A stretch of DNA of 64,000 nt from G963675935 sp963803125 (GTDB taxonomy: Bacteria > Planctomycetota > Planctomycetia > Pirellulales > Thermoguttaceae). The notes below the pieces were generated by a model. It was not told the DNA's origin, ran no database searches, and saw only the letters and a list, made by a program, of their open reading frames with translations. Positions within the stretch are counted from its first letter, which is position 1, and each line of letters opens with the position of its first letter. A program made the translations under genes and the position numbers. This document shows, piece after piece, positions 1 to 8,365 of this stretch. Location: positions 62,001 to 126,000 of the forward strand of contig CAWDLR010000003.1 in assembly GCA_963803125.1 (NCBI GenBank), written 5' to 3'.

Positions 1-171
1 GATCGCCCCGACGGTGATCCGCTCGTTTGCCCCCGGCTTGCCCTCGGCCGCCAGAACGCCGGCAGGAATCAAGTAGGGAGCGGCAATCGCCCCGACGGCG
101 GCGGCGGAAGTCTTGAGAAAGTCACGACGCGGAAGTCTGGGGCTGTTGCGGGACGAACTGGATGCGGTCAT
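1..171 (-). CDS. Gfo/Idh/MocA-family oxidoreductase, N-terminal fragment
   Basis: Only the first 57 codons lie in the window; the gene continues beyond base 1. The start is the ATG at 171-169. The N-terminus carries a twin-arginine signal (RRDFLKTS at residues 15-22), then an Ala-rich hydrophobic stretch and an AA cleavage region, then NERITVGAI, which is how the Rossmann strand of exported Gfo/Idh/MocA dehydrogenases begins in planctomycetes. An NAD(P)-dependent, probably sugar-related, periplasmic oxidoreductase is inferred. It is divergent from the ribosomal operon and probably functionally unrelated. The substrate cannot be inferred. Confidence 0.7.
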   Translation of the reverse strand, partial: MTASSSSRNSPRLPRRDFLKTSAAAVGAIAAPYLIPAGVLAAEGKPGANERITVGAI

Positions 172-388
172 GTCGCCGCCTTTCTGGGGGAGGGAAACGA
201 AGGGGGGGCCAAACGGGGAGGAACACCTTTATTCTGCGCGGTACCCGTCGCTCGTCAACAGCTTCATGCCTCCCCTCATTGTGGTTGTTTGATTTTGTCA
301 AGATGGCTAATTTGCAAAAACATTTCTTGATTGCGGGGGACCGAGTGGCAGTGCTCCGAACATCTCTTGGCTTTTTCCGAACAGCCCA

Positions 389-417
389 TTGACGCCGGTG
401 GACGACAATGATACGAT
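389..417 (+). promoter_or_regulatory. Sigma70-like promoter of the S10 ribosomal operon
   Basis: TTGACG (389-394) and TACGAT (412-417) are separated by 17 bp. They match the -35/-10 consensus at 5/6 and 4/6 positions. Transcription would start near 424 and give a leader of about 70 nt before the GTG start of rpsJ. I see nothing else in the 172-493 spacer. Confidence 0.6.
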
Positions 418-493
418 TTGAGGTTTCCCGCCTGTGAGGCGGGCGACGACTGTTCGTTGGCAAGTCGGTGGTCGCGTTACCCGGAGGAGATCC

Positions 494-823
494 GTGGCTG
501 GTCAGACAAGCGAGATCATTCGGATCCGGATGGAGGCGTACGATCACGCCATCTTGGATCAGAGTGCGACGGAGATTGTAGATACGGCGAAGCGCACCGG
601 CTCGGTAGTCCACGGGCCGATTCCGCTGCCGACGCGGATCGAGCGCTACACGGTCCAGTCCAGTCCCCACGTGGACAAGAAGGCCCGCCAGCAGTTCGAG
701 ATTCGCACGCACAAGCGGCTGATCGACATCATGCAGGCGACGGCGAAGACGATCGAGGCGCTCAACAAGTTGAGCCTGCCGGCGGGAGTTGACATCAAAA
801 TAAAGGCGACCACCAGGCGTTAG
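494..823 (+). CDS. rpsJ: 30S ribosomal protein S10
   Basis: S10 of the small-subunit head; 109 residues from a GTG start at 494. GTG is chosen because GGAGGA lies 5 bases upstream (483-488) and the protein then begins close to the family consensus (IRIRMEAYDH). An upstream in-frame ATG at 434 would add 20 residues unlike S10. The conserved RTHKRLIDI segment is present at about residues 73-81. It is the first gene of the S10-spc-alpha superoperon; no rpsL, rpsG, fusA or tuf precedes it. Confidence 0.97.
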   Translation: MAGQTSEIIRIRMEAYDHAILDQSATEIVDTAKRTGSVVHGPIPLPTRIERYTVQSSPHVDKKARQQFEIRTHKRLIDIMQATAKTIEALNKLSLPAGVDIKIKATTRR

Positions 824-829
824 AACGAA

Positions 830-920
830 GGGGTCAGAGGTCAGGGATCAGGGGTCAGAGAACACAAGACATATCGTTCCCCTGGGTTCTGGCCCCTAGC
901 CCCTAGCCCCTAGCCCCTAA
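830..920. repeat. Paired heptamer arrays, rpsJ-rplC spacer
   Basis: A purine-rich left arm (about 830-860, units like GGGGTCA) faces a C-rich right arm (about 878-920, units like CCCCTAG). The right arm is itself bounded by ATATCGTT (near 871) and AACGATAT (near 919). Transcribed, the region could fold into a long imperfect hairpin between two operon genes. Its function is unknown. Confidence 0.7.
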
Positions 921-1003
921 CGATATGGAACGGAAGCTCGACGGGCAAACCCGGCCATGAGTCGGTCCTTCCCGCCGGCGACGTAGCATAAAGGCATAGA
1001 TCG

Positions 1004-1690
1004 ATGGTAGTTGGACTGCTCGGCCGCAAGGTCGGGATGACACAGATTTTCGACGCAACCGGCCAAGTGGTCCCGGCAACCGTGATCGAAGCCGGTCCGT
1101 GCCACGTCCTTCAGGTGCGCACCCAGGAGCGAGACGGCTACGAGGCCGTTCAACTCGGCTATCTCAATAAGCCCCGCCGTCTTGCCAGCCGCGCCGCTCG
1201 CGGCCACGTCGCCAAGCTCGACAGCAAACGGCAGCGTCGCCGTTCCGCCGCCGGAGTCGAGGCGATCGCAAAGGCGGCCTGCGAGCCGCCGCGGTTCATC
1301 CGCGAGCTTCGCGGCCCGATCGACGGCGTGCAAGTCGGCCAGGAATTGAAGGTCGATATCTTCTCTCAAATCAAGGCGGTCGACGTGGTCGGCACCAGCA
1401 AGGGGCGCGGCACCGCCGGCGTGATGAAGCGGCACAATTTCCACGGCCAGCGTGCCACGCACGGCGTGAAGAAGGTACATCGCCATCCCGGCTCGATCGG
1501 CTGCAACACCGATCCGCACCACGTTTTCAAGGGCCGGCGAATGGCCGGGCACTACGGCGCGGTTCGCCGCACCGCGCGAAACCTGAAGATCGTTCGCGTC
1601 GATTTGGAGAACAACCTGTTGTTGGTCAACGGCGCGGTGCCGGGCCCCAACGGCGGTTACGTGGTGATTCGGCAGACGAATAAGCTCTGA
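1004..1690 (+). CDS. rplC: 50S ribosomal protein L3
   Basis: L3 binds 23S rRNA near the peptidyl-transferase entrance and starts 50S assembly. It has 228 residues from ATG at 1004, near the usual 205-220. The N-terminus GLLGRKVGMTQIF is the family signature. The central loop with KGRGTAGVMKRHNF (about residues 130-143) and the basic HGVKKVHRHPGSIG segment are intact. It lies between rpsJ and rplD as in the canonical S10 operon. Confidence 0.98.
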   Translation: MVVGLLGRKVGMTQIFDATGQVVPATVIEAGPCHVLQVRTQERDGYEAVQLGYLNKPRRLASRAARGHVAKLDSKRQRRRSAAGVEAIAKAACEPPRFIRELRGPIDGVQVGQELKVDIFSQIKAVDVVGTSKGRGTAGVMKRHNFHGQRATHGVKKVHRHPGSIGCNTDPHHVFKGRRMAGHYGAVRRTARNLKIVRVDLENNLLLVNGAVPGPNGGYVVIRQTNKL

Positions 1691-1698
1691 GATATTTA

Positions 1699-1720
1699 GG
1701 AAACCGCTTGCGGTTTCGCA
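1699..1720. repeat. Palindrome AAACCGCTTGCGGTTT, rplC-rplD spacer
   Basis: A short perfect hairpin sits 9 bases after the rplC stop. The same palindrome (AAACCGCAAGCGGTTT) recurs at 9921-9939 before rpsE, so it is a dispersed family and not a local accident. Confidence 0.6.
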
Positions 1721-1743
1721 AGACGAAGCGGAACAAGACAGTC

Positions 1744-2376
1744 ATGGCCACATTACCCATCTACAATCGCAGCGGCAACGAGATCGGCACGTACGAAGTC
1801 GATGCCGAGCAGTTGGCGCCGCGGATCAGCAAGCAATTGCTGCACGACGCGGTGGTCATGTACGAAAATAATCTCCGCCAGGGCTCGGTGAAGACGAAGA
1901 CCCGCTCGGAAGTCTCCGGCACGACGAAGAAGATGTACCGGCAGAAGGGGACGGGCAACGCGCGGGCCGGCTCGCGGCGGAGCGGCATCCGCCGCGGCGG
2001 CGGCCACATCCACGCCCGCATGCCCCGCGATTGGTCGTACCGCCTGCCGAAGAAGGCCCTCCGCATTGCCACCCGCATGGCCTTGGCCTCGCGGATCGCC
2101 GACAACGAGATCATGTTGATCGACGACCTGAGTTGTTCCCAGCCGAAGACCCGCGAGATGGCCGCCGTATTGAAGGCGTTGAAATTGACCGGCGGCAGCC
2201 TGCTGGTGACCATTCCCGGCCACGACGTCAATGTATACAAGAGCCTCCGCAACATCGCCGGCGTGTCGGTGCTGCCGGTGGCGGAGCTGAACGCATGGGA
2301 AGTGTTGCATCCGCGGCGCGTGCTGATGACCACCGCCGCGTTGGACGCCATCCGCGAGAAACCGGTGAAGAGATAA
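1744..2376 (+). CDS. rplD: 50S ribosomal protein L4
   Basis: L4 lines the nascent-peptide exit tunnel. In some bacteria it also represses its own operon, but no such leader structure is evident here. It has 210 residues from ATG at 1744. A TTG at 1708 in frame would add 12 codons made from the AAACCGC palindrome and is rejected. The KMYRQKGTGNARAG loop, which carries the tunnel-facing basic tip, is present at about residues 61-74. The GGGxxHxxxPRDWSYRLPKK block follows. Confidence 0.97.
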   Translation: MATLPIYNRSGNEIGTYEVDAEQLAPRISKQLLHDAVVMYENNLRQGSVKTKTRSEVSGTTKKMYRQKGTGNARAGSRRSGIRRGGGHIHARMPRDWSYRLPKKALRIATRMALASRIADNEIMLIDDLSCSQPKTREMAAVLKALKLTGGSLLVTIPGHDVNVYKSLRNIAGVSVLPVAELNAWEVLHPRRVLMTTAALDAIREKPVKR

Positions 2377-2384
2377 GTGTAAAG

Positions 2385-2435
2385 CCGCGACCAGCGGTCG
2401 CGGAAAGGCTATAAAGCCGCGACCAGTGGTCGCGG
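2385..2435. repeat. Two copies of palindrome CCGCGACCA-N-GGTCGCGG, rplD-rplW spacer
   Basis: CCGCGACCAGCGGTCGCGG (2385-2403) and CCGCGACCAGTGGTCGCGG (2417-2435) are both preceded by TAAAG. The second is followed by TTTTG and could act as a weak terminator or attenuator. Two more copies in the same orientation lie at 9461-9479 and 9498-9516. Confidence 0.8.
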
Positions 2436-2456
2436 TTTTGTGAGAGAAAACGAATC

Positions 2457-2768
2457 ATGGCCCAAGACATCACCAAAACCGCTCTGGAGTTGAAGCCGCA
2501 CCAGATCATCCTCCGGCCGTTGGTGACCGAGAAGGGGATGCACAAGGCGGAGCGCTGCAACGCCTACGCCTTCGAGGTCAGCCGGCAGGCCGGCAAGGAC
2601 GACGTGCGGCAGGCGGTCGAGCAGTTGTTCGACGTGAAGGTGGTGCGGGTGAACATCCAGAACCGCAAGGGCAAGCCCCGCCGTGCCCGCTTTCGTAGCG
2701 GCACGACCGGCGCTTGGAAAAAGGCGATTGTAAAGCTGAAAAAGGACCATCGAATCAACTTCTTCTAG
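2457..2768 (+). CDS. rplW: 50S ribosomal protein L23
   Basis: L23 sits at the exit of the peptide tunnel and docks trigger factor and SRP. It has 103 residues from ATG at 2457, which is a normal length. The family features IILRPLVTEKG (residues 18-28), YAFEV and the loop NIQNRKGKPRRARF are present. It is preceded by GAGAGAAAACG. The C-terminus ends with KKDHRINFF and is followed at once by a heptamer-repeat spacer. Confidence 0.97.
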   Translation: MAQDITKTALELKPHQIILRPLVTEKGMHKAERCNAYAFEVSRQAGKDDVRQAVEQLFDVKVVRVNIQNRKGKPRRARFRSGTTGAWKKAIVKLKKDHRINFF

Positions 2769-2892
2769 TGGTCAGTGGCCAGTGGTCAGTGGCCAGTGGC
2801 CAGCGAACACTAACACAGACTGAGACATGAGGCAGGCAACAGGATTTTTGCGTTCGGAACACTAACCACTAGCCACTGGCCACTAGCCACTT
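2768..2892. repeat. Paired heptamer arrays, rplW-rplB spacer
   Basis: The left arm is built of GGTCAGT/GGCCAGT units (2769-2803) and the right arm of CCACTAG/CCACTGG units (2865-2892). About 60 bases separate them. Arms are inverted, with the purine-rich arm first, as in the other spacers of this operon. Confidence 0.75.
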
Positions 2893-2896
2893 CGAC

Positions 2897-3928
<1,032 letters not shown>

Positions 3929-3960
3929 TGAATGTGAATTAACCACGTACCGCTACCACC

Positions 3961-4230
3961 ATGGGAAGATCACTGAAGAAAGGCCCGTTCGTCAACCCGA
4001 AACTGTTTCTGAAGGTGCAGAAGCAGAACGATGTGGGAACGAAGGAGCCGATCAAGACTTGGGCCCGCGCCTGCACCGTCGTGCCGGAGTTTGTCGGGCA
4101 CACGTTCATGGTCCACAACGGCAAGGTGCACCTGAAGGTCTTCGTCACCGAGGAGATGGTCGGGCACCGGCTGGGAGAATTCGCGCCGACGCGGACGTTC
4201 CGCGGTCACGGCGGGAAAGGCAAGCGATAG
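3961..4230 (+). CDS. rpsS: 30S ribosomal protein S19
   Basis: S19 of the 30S head contacts the A-site tRNA finger region. It has 89 residues from ATG at 3961. The family start MGRSLKKGPFV and the C-terminal GHRLGEFAPTRTFRGHGGK are present. The last codons (GGCAAGCGATAG) are part of a 16-bp sequence that is repeated after an inserted palindromic element (see 4216-4305). Confidence 0.98.
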   Translation: MGRSLKKGPFVNPKLFLKVQKQNDVGTKEPIKTWARACTVVPEFVGHTFMVHNGKVHLKVFVTEEMVGHRLGEFAPTRTFRGHGGKGKR

Positions 4231-4305
4231 GACGTACTCCTCACACTCCGTGTGAGGCAGGTACGTCACGCGGAGCGTGACGAGTACAGAAAGGCAAGCG
4301 ATAGG
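4216..4305. repeat. Palindromic element flanked by 16-bp direct repeats at the rpsS end
   Basis: AAAGGCAAGCGATAGG occurs at 4216-4231, where it encodes the end of rpsS and its stop, and again exactly at 4290-4305. Between them lie two hairpins, CTCACACTCCGTGTGAG and CGTCACGCGGAGCGTGACG. These are enclosed by GTACTC (4234) and GAGTAC (4282-4287). The layout looks like a roughly 58-bp MITE- or REPIN-like insertion with a duplicated target. Confidence 0.75.
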
Positions 4306-4314
4306 GACGGCATC

Positions 4315-4641
4315 ATGGCGTACGGAGCGACCTACCGATTCGCGCGGATCAGCGCCCGCAAGGTGCGGCCGCTGGCCGACTTGATCCGCGGCAAATTGGC
4401 CGACGACGCGCTGGACATTCTCAAGTACCAGCCGCACCGCGGCGCGCGGATGCTGGAGAAGGTGCTGCACAGCGCCATGGCCAACGCCGAGGACCGCCGG
4501 GCGCAGAACCTGCATAACCTGATGGTGAGCGATTGCCGCATCGACGGCGGGCCGATGTTCAAGCGGATGCGGCCGCACGCCCGCGGCATGGCCTCGGTGT
4601 TGAAAAAACGCTTTTCCCACATCCACATCGAATTGGAATAA
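4315..4641 (+). CDS. rplV: 50S ribosomal protein L22
   Basis: L22 lines the exit tunnel; its beta-hairpin tip is a macrolide-resistance site. It has 108 residues from ATG at 4315. An in-frame upstream start at 4252 would be encoded by the inserted palindromic element and is rejected. Conserved features are the KVRPLADLIRGK helix (about residues 17-28), SAMANAEDR and the hairpin MFKRMRPHARGMASVLKKRFSHI. Confidence 0.96.
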   Translation: MAYGATYRFARISARKVRPLADLIRGKLADDALDILKYQPHRGARMLEKVLHSAMANAEDRRAQNLHNLMVSDCRIDGGPMFKRMRPHARGMASVLKKRFSHIHIELE

Positions 4642-4669
4642 CGTCTCGCCGCAAGGAAATCAACTCACG

Positions 4670-4693
4670 TTTAGCCGCCGCGGCCACGCGGTG
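4670..4693. repeat. Palindrome TTTAGCCGCCGCGGCCACGCGG, rplV-rpsC spacer
   Basis: This is a degenerate member of a family whose better copies are at 18104-18130 (TTTAGCCGCCGCGTCCACG...) and 50461-50530 (inverted pair). It lies 8 bases before the rpsC start, so it could affect rpsC translation. Confidence 0.6.
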
Positions 4694-4701
4694 AAATCGT
4701 T

Positions 4702-5418
4702 ATGGGTCAGAAAGTCAATCCCATCGGATTCCGCACCGGCATCATGGTCGGCTGGAAGAGCCGCTGGTACGCCTCGAAGCAGGAGTTCGCCGACCTGCTG
4801 GTCGAAGACCAGCGAATCCGCCACTACATCAAGGGCCGCAAGGACAAGTTCGGCAAGGAGCTGTATCCGGCGATCTCGAAGATCGAAATCGAGCGGACCC
4901 GCGACGAGGTGAAGGTCGTGCTCTTCTCGGCCCGGCCGGGCGTGCTGATCGGGCGAAAAGGGGAACGGGTCGAAGAACTGCAAAAAGAGTTGCAGGAAAA
5001 GACCGGCCGGCGGATCAACATCAAGATCGAGGAGATCAATCGCCCGGAGATCGTGGCCCAATTGGTGGCCGAGGACATCGCCGAGCAATTGGTCAAGCGG
5101 GCCGGCTTCCGCCGCACGATGAAGCGGGCGATGGAGCAGACGATGGAGGCCGGGGCCAAGGGGATCAAAATCCAACTCTCCGGCCGGCTGGGCGGGGCGG
5201 AAATGTCCCGCCGCGAAAAACAGATCGCCGGCTCCATGCCGTTGAGCACCCTGCAAGCGAAAATCGACTACGGCTTCACCGAAGCCCTGATCGCCCAGGG
5301 ACACATCGGCGTGCAAGTGTGGATCAACCAGGGTACGTACAGCGAGGAAGAAAACGATGGCGCTGATGCCAAAACGGGTCAAGCACCGAAAAAGCCAAAG
5401 AGGACGTATAAGAGGTGA
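4702..5418 (+). CDS. rpsC: 30S ribosomal protein S3
   Basis: S3 guards the mRNA entry channel. It has 238 residues from ATG at 4702. The N-terminus MGQKVNPIGFRTGI, the type II KH domain with IGRKGERVEEL (about residues 78-88) and the C-terminal domain (GRLGGAEMSRREKQIAGSMP) are present. The tail GQAPKKPKRTYKR is encoded in the 62 bases that also encode the first 20 residues of L16 in another frame, an unusually long overlap for this operon. Confidence 0.97.
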   Translation: MGQKVNPIGFRTGIMVGWKSRWYASKQEFADLLVEDQRIRHYIKGRKDKFGKELYPAISKIEIERTRDEVKVVLFSARPGVLIGRKGERVEELQKELQEKTGRRINIKIEEINRPEIVAQLVAEDIAEQLVKRAGFRRTMKRAMEQTMEAGAKGIKIQLSGRLGGAEMSRREKQIAGSMPLSTLQAKIDYGFTEALIAQGHIGVQVWINQGTYSEEENDGADAKTGQAPKKPKRTYKR

Positions 5419-5773
5419 CGCCGCCCGCGGCAACCGCGTCGTCCACGGCGACTTCGGCCTGCAAGCGATGCAGGGCGGCTGGATCAGCGCGCAGACGCTG
5501 GAGGCCGGCCGCATCGCCGCGCAGCAGTACCTCCGCACCGAGGGCCGCCTCTACATCCGCGTCTTCCCCCACAAACCGATCACCTCGATCCCCTTGGAAA
5601 CCCGCATGGGCAAGGGCAAAGGCGAGCCGGAGTATTGGGCGGCCGTGGTCCGACCCGGGACCGTCCTCTACGAGATCAGCGGGATTTCGGAAGAGGCGGC
5701 GCGGCTGTGTTTCGCCCGGCTGGCCCACAAAATGCCGGTCCGCGTGCGGTTCCTGCGACGCAGGCCGGTGTGA
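5357..5773 (+). CDS. rplP: 50S ribosomal protein L16
   Basis: L16 organises the A-site region of 23S rRNA. It has 138 residues from ATG at 5357. MALMPKRVKHRKSQRGR is the universal L16 N-terminus, so the start is secure even though it lies 62 bases inside rpsC. The GDFGLQAMQGGWI motif and the PHKPITSIPLETRMGKGKGEPEYW block (split here: PHKPITSIP, then MGKGKGEPEYW) are intact. Translation is probably coupled to rpsC. Confidence 0.97.
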   Translation: MALMPKRVKHRKSQRGRIRGDAARGNRVVHGDFGLQAMQGGWISAQTLEAGRIAAQQYLRTEGRLYIRVFPHKPITSIPLETRMGKGKGEPEYWAAVVRPGTVLYEISGISEEAARLCFARLAHKMPVRVRFLRRRPV

Positions 5774-5940
5774 GGAGGAGTGGGCAGTCGGCAGTGAGCA
5801 GTAGGCAGTAAAGCAGGAGAAGGGACGAGGCGTTTTCGCGGTTGGGCATGAGAATAGAGAATACCGGGGACGAAACAGCAATTATTAACCGTTGACCACT
5901 TCCCACTGCCGACTGCCCACTGCCCACTGCCGACCACAAC
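5774..5940. repeat. Paired heptamer arrays, rplP-rpmC spacer
   Basis: The left arm GGGCAGT/CGGCAGT/AGGCAGT units (about 5781-5808) face right-arm CCACTGC/CGACTGC units (about 5901-5937). About 90 bases lie between them. Confidence 0.75.
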
Positions 5941-5952
5941 AGCGAGCGAACC

Positions 5953-6207
5953 ATGACCAAAGCCGCCGAATTTCGAGAAATGAGCGACGAGCAACTGGTG
6001 TTGACTCTCAATGAGACCACCAAGAACTTGTTCCATCTGCGGTTGCAAGCGCAGACCGAACGGCTCGACGCCCCGAGCGAGCTTCGCAAGCAGCGGCGGA
6101 TCATCGCGCGGATTCGCACGATCCAGAACGAGCGGGCCGCGGCCAAGGATTCGGCTGCGGAAAAGGCCGCAAACAGCATCGCCGCCAACAGGACCGCCGA
6201 GAAGTAG
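5953..6207 (+). CDS. rpmC: 50S ribosomal protein L29
   Basis: L29 is a small helical protein next to L23 at the tunnel exit. It has 84 residues from ATG at 5953, longer than the usual 60-70 because of an Ala-rich C-terminal tail (AAAKDSAAEKAANSIAAN). The core AAEFREMSDEQLVLTLNETTKNLFHLR and the IARIRTIQNE motif identify it. It is followed 10 bases later by rpsQ. Confidence 0.93.
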   Translation: MTKAAEFREMSDEQLVLTLNETTKNLFHLRLQAQTERLDAPSELRKQRRIIARIRTIQNERAAAKDSAAEKAANSIAANRTAEK

Positions 6208-6217
6208 GAAACAGCCC

Positions 6218-6541
6218 ATGCCCAAGCGAGTAGAAACCGGCATCGTCACCAGCGACAAGACGGCCAAGACGCGCCGCGTGGAAATCCCCCGCCTGGTCAG
6301 GCATCCGCGCTACGGCAAGTACGTCCGCCGCAAGACGATCTGCCACGTACACGACGAAAACAACGAGTCGCACAACGGCGATCTGGTCGAGATTATCGAG
6401 TCGCGGCCCACCTCGCGGCTGAAGCGCTGGGCGCTGGTGCGGGTCGTCGAGAAGGGGCGAATGGTCAACCTGGTCGCCATGCGTGCCGCCGCTCGCCAGG
6501 GCCACGATAAGCACGGCGTCGCCGAGGAGCAGCCATCATGA
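6218..6541 (+). CDS. rpsQ: 30S ribosomal protein S17
   Basis: S17 binds the central/5' domain of 16S rRNA early in assembly. It has 107 residues from ATG at 6218. The core has the OB-fold pattern ETGIVTSDKTAKTRRVEI, then GKYVRRKTICHVHDE, NGDLVEIIESRP and SRLKRWALVRVV. A tail of about 25 residues goes beyond the usual S17 end. The stop overlaps the rplN start as ATGA, indicating translational coupling. Confidence 0.95.
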   Translation: MPKRVETGIVTSDKTAKTRRVEIPRLVRHPRYGKYVRRKTICHVHDENNESHNGDLVEIIESRPTSRLKRWALVRVVEKGRMVNLVAMRAAARQGHDKHGVAEEQPS

Positions 6542-6906
6542 TTCAGATGCAGACGCGGCTGGCCGTGGCCGACAACACCGGCGCCCGGGAGTTGGGCTGT
6601 TTCAAGGTCCTCGGCGGGGCGAAGAAACGCTTCGCCCGCCTGGGCGACATCGTCGTGTGCAGCGTCAAGAGCGTGGCCCCGGGCAGCGAAATCAAGAAGG
6701 GGGCGGTGGTCCGCGCGGTGATCGTCCGCTGCAAGCAGCCCACCCGCCGCACCGACGGCAGCTACGTCCGCTTCGACAGCAACGCGGCGGTGATTGTCGA
6801 TGCCGACAAGAACCCCCGCGGCACGCGGATTTTTGGGGCCGTCGCCCGCGAATTGCGCGATCGGAATTTCATGAAAATTGTCAGCCTCGCCAGCGAGGTG
6901 GTCTGA
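6538..6906 (+). CDS. rplN: 50S ribosomal protein L14
   Basis: L14 forms an intersubunit bridge. It has 122 residues, exactly the usual length, from ATG at 6538. MIQMQTRLAVADNTGAREL and the C-terminal GTRIFGAVARELRDRNFMKIVSLASEVV are signature blocks. It starts inside the rpsQ stop (ATGA) and its own stop overlaps the rplX start (TGATG), so three genes here are tightly coupled. Confidence 0.98.
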   Translation: MIQMQTRLAVADNTGARELGCFKVLGGAKKRFARLGDIVVCSVKSVAPGSEIKKGAVVRAVIVRCKQPTRRTDGSYVRFDSNAAVIVDADKNPRGTRIFGAVARELRDRNFMKIVSLASEVV

Positions 6907-7256
6907 TGTGGATCAAAGCGAACGACACGGTGCGAGTCATCAGCGGCGAGGACCGCGGCGCCACCGCCAAGGTGCTCCGCGTCAACCGCAAGGCGAGCAA
7001 GCTGGTGGTCGAGGGCGTCAACCGCGTGTACAAGCACGTCAAGCGGAGCCAGAAGAACCCGCAGGGCGGCCGGCTCTCGAAGGAGATGCCCATCGCCGTC
7101 AGCAACGTGCTTCTGGTATGCGAGAAATGCGGCTCGCCCACCCGCCTGGGCGTGCGGTATCTGCCTGACGGCGCGAAGGAACGTTATTGCAAGAAATGCG
7201 GAGCGGGCAACGGGCACGTCTCGCCGGCCAAGGCCCGATATGCAAAAGCAACCTAG
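6906..7256 (+). CDS. rplX: 50S ribosomal protein L24
   Basis: L24 is an assembly initiator. It has 116 residues from ATG at 6906, which overlaps the rplN stop by one base. The KOW motif is at residues 4-30 (KANDTVRVISGEDRGATAKV). The NRVYKHVKRSQKNPQGG segment follows. The C-terminal half has CEKCG and CKKCG pairs, a four-cysteine zinc-ribbon-like arrangement seen in many bacterial L24 proteins. Confidence 0.96.
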   Translation: MWIKANDTVRVISGEDRGATAKVLRVNRKASKLVVEGVNRVYKHVKRSQKNPQGGRLSKEMPIAVSNVLLVCEKCGSPTRLGVRYLPDGAKERYCKKCGAGNGHVSPAKARYAKAT

Positions 7257-7348
7257 ATCCGCTTGTGGCGCAGGCGCGCCGCCCGCGAGGAGAACCGCGG
7301 GGGCGGCAGACGACATGCCTGCTCTACAAAGTTGAGAGTTGAAACGAC

Positions 7349-7957
7349 ATGAGCGCAGCCAAAGCCAAAAAACCGAGTAAGGCCGAAGAAGCCAAGGCGG
7401 CGGAACCGATTCCAACGCCGCGGTTGCAGGAAAAGTACCAGACGGAAATTCTGCCTGGGCTCGCAACGGCGTTGAAACGCAGCAACCGCCTGTCGCTGCC
7501 CCGCTTGCAAAAAATCGTCCTCAACATGGGCGTGGGCAAAGCGATCGGCGAAAAGAAGCACATGGAAGACGCGCTGGCCGCGATGACCTTAATCACCGGC
7601 CAAAAGCCGCAAGTTCGCCTGAGCCGCAAGTCGATCGCCAATTTCAAGCTCCGCGAGAACATGCCGATCGGCTGCAAGGTGACCTTGCGGGGAAAGCGGA
7701 TGTGGGAGTTTCTCGACCGGCTGATCGCGATCGCCTTGCCGCGGGTCCGCGACTTTCGCGGGCTCGATCCAGACGCCTTCGACGGCCGGGGAAACTACAA
7801 CCTCGGCCTGACCGAGCAGTTGGTCTTCCCCGAGTTGAATCCCGACAAGTTCACCACCCCGCAGGGAATGAACATCACGTTGGTCACCAGCACGGAGAGC
7901 GACGACGAGGCCCGCGAGCTGCTCCGCCGGCTGGGAATGCCGCTGCGGGCGGCGTGA
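7349..7957 (+). CDS. rplE: 50S ribosomal protein L5
   Basis: L5 binds 5S rRNA and contacts P-site tRNA. It has 202 residues from ATG at 7349, about 20 longer than typical because of a Lys/Ala-rich N-terminal extension (SAAKAKKPSKAEEAKAAEP). The conserved core contains KIVLNMGVGKA, TGQKPQVRLSRKSIANFKLRE (within 101-125) and the RVRDFRGL loop. The 92-base spacer from rplX shows no additional gene. Confidence 0.96.
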   Translation: MSAAKAKKPSKAEEAKAAEPIPTPRLQEKYQTEILPGLATALKRSNRLSLPRLQKIVLNMGVGKAIGEKKHMEDALAAMTLITGQKPQVRLSRKSIANFKLRENMPIGCKVTLRGKRMWEFLDRLIAIALPRVRDFRGLDPDAFDGRGNYNLGLTEQLVFPELNPDKFTTPQGMNITLVTSTESDDEARELLRRLGMPLRAA

Positions 7958-8135
7958 GAAGTGGGCAGTCGGCAGTGGGCAGTCGGCAGTGCAAAGATGG
8001 AAAATTGGAGATTGCGGACCGTTGGCTTATTAAGAATCGACGCGTTCAAGCGTAACATACACCACTGGTTTTTTCATTTTTGACTGCCCGCTGCCCACTG
8101 CCCACTGCCCACTGCCGACTGCCCACTGCCGACTA
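7958..8135. repeat. Paired heptamer arrays, rplE-rpsN spacer
   Basis: GGGCAGT/CGGCAGT units at about 7961-7991 face CCACTGC/CGACTGC units at about 8085-8134. About 90 bases separate the arms. The unit sequence is nearly the same as in the rplP-rpmC spacer, so the two spacers are related copies. Confidence 0.75.
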
Positions 8136-8164
8136 ACAAGGAAAAGACATAGGACGACCACCGT

Positions 8165-8350
8165 ATGGCCAGTAAATCGAAGATTGCCAAATCGGCTCGC
8201 AAGCCCAAGTTTTCCACGCGCCTGGTGCGGCGTTGCCGGATTTGCGGCCGCCCGCGTGCGGTGTATCAGAAGTTCGGGATTTGCCGCATCTGTTTCCGTA
8301 ATCTCGCCGACGAAGGCTTGATTCCCGGTGTCCGCAAAGCGAGTTGGTAA
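8165..8350 (+). CDS. rpsN: 30S ribosomal protein S14, zinc-binding type (type Z)
   Basis: S14 of the 30S head; 61 residues from ATG at 8165, the length of the short zinc-binding form. Two CxxC pairs (CRIC at about residues 24-27 and CRICF at about 39-43) form the zinc site. The C-terminus ending VRKASW is diagnostic. It is 15 bases from rpsH. Confidence 0.97.
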   Translation: MASKSKIAKSARKPKFSTRLVRRCRICGRPRAVYQKFGICRICFRNLADEGLIPGVRKASW

Positions 8351-8365
8351 AGGGACCCAATAGCG

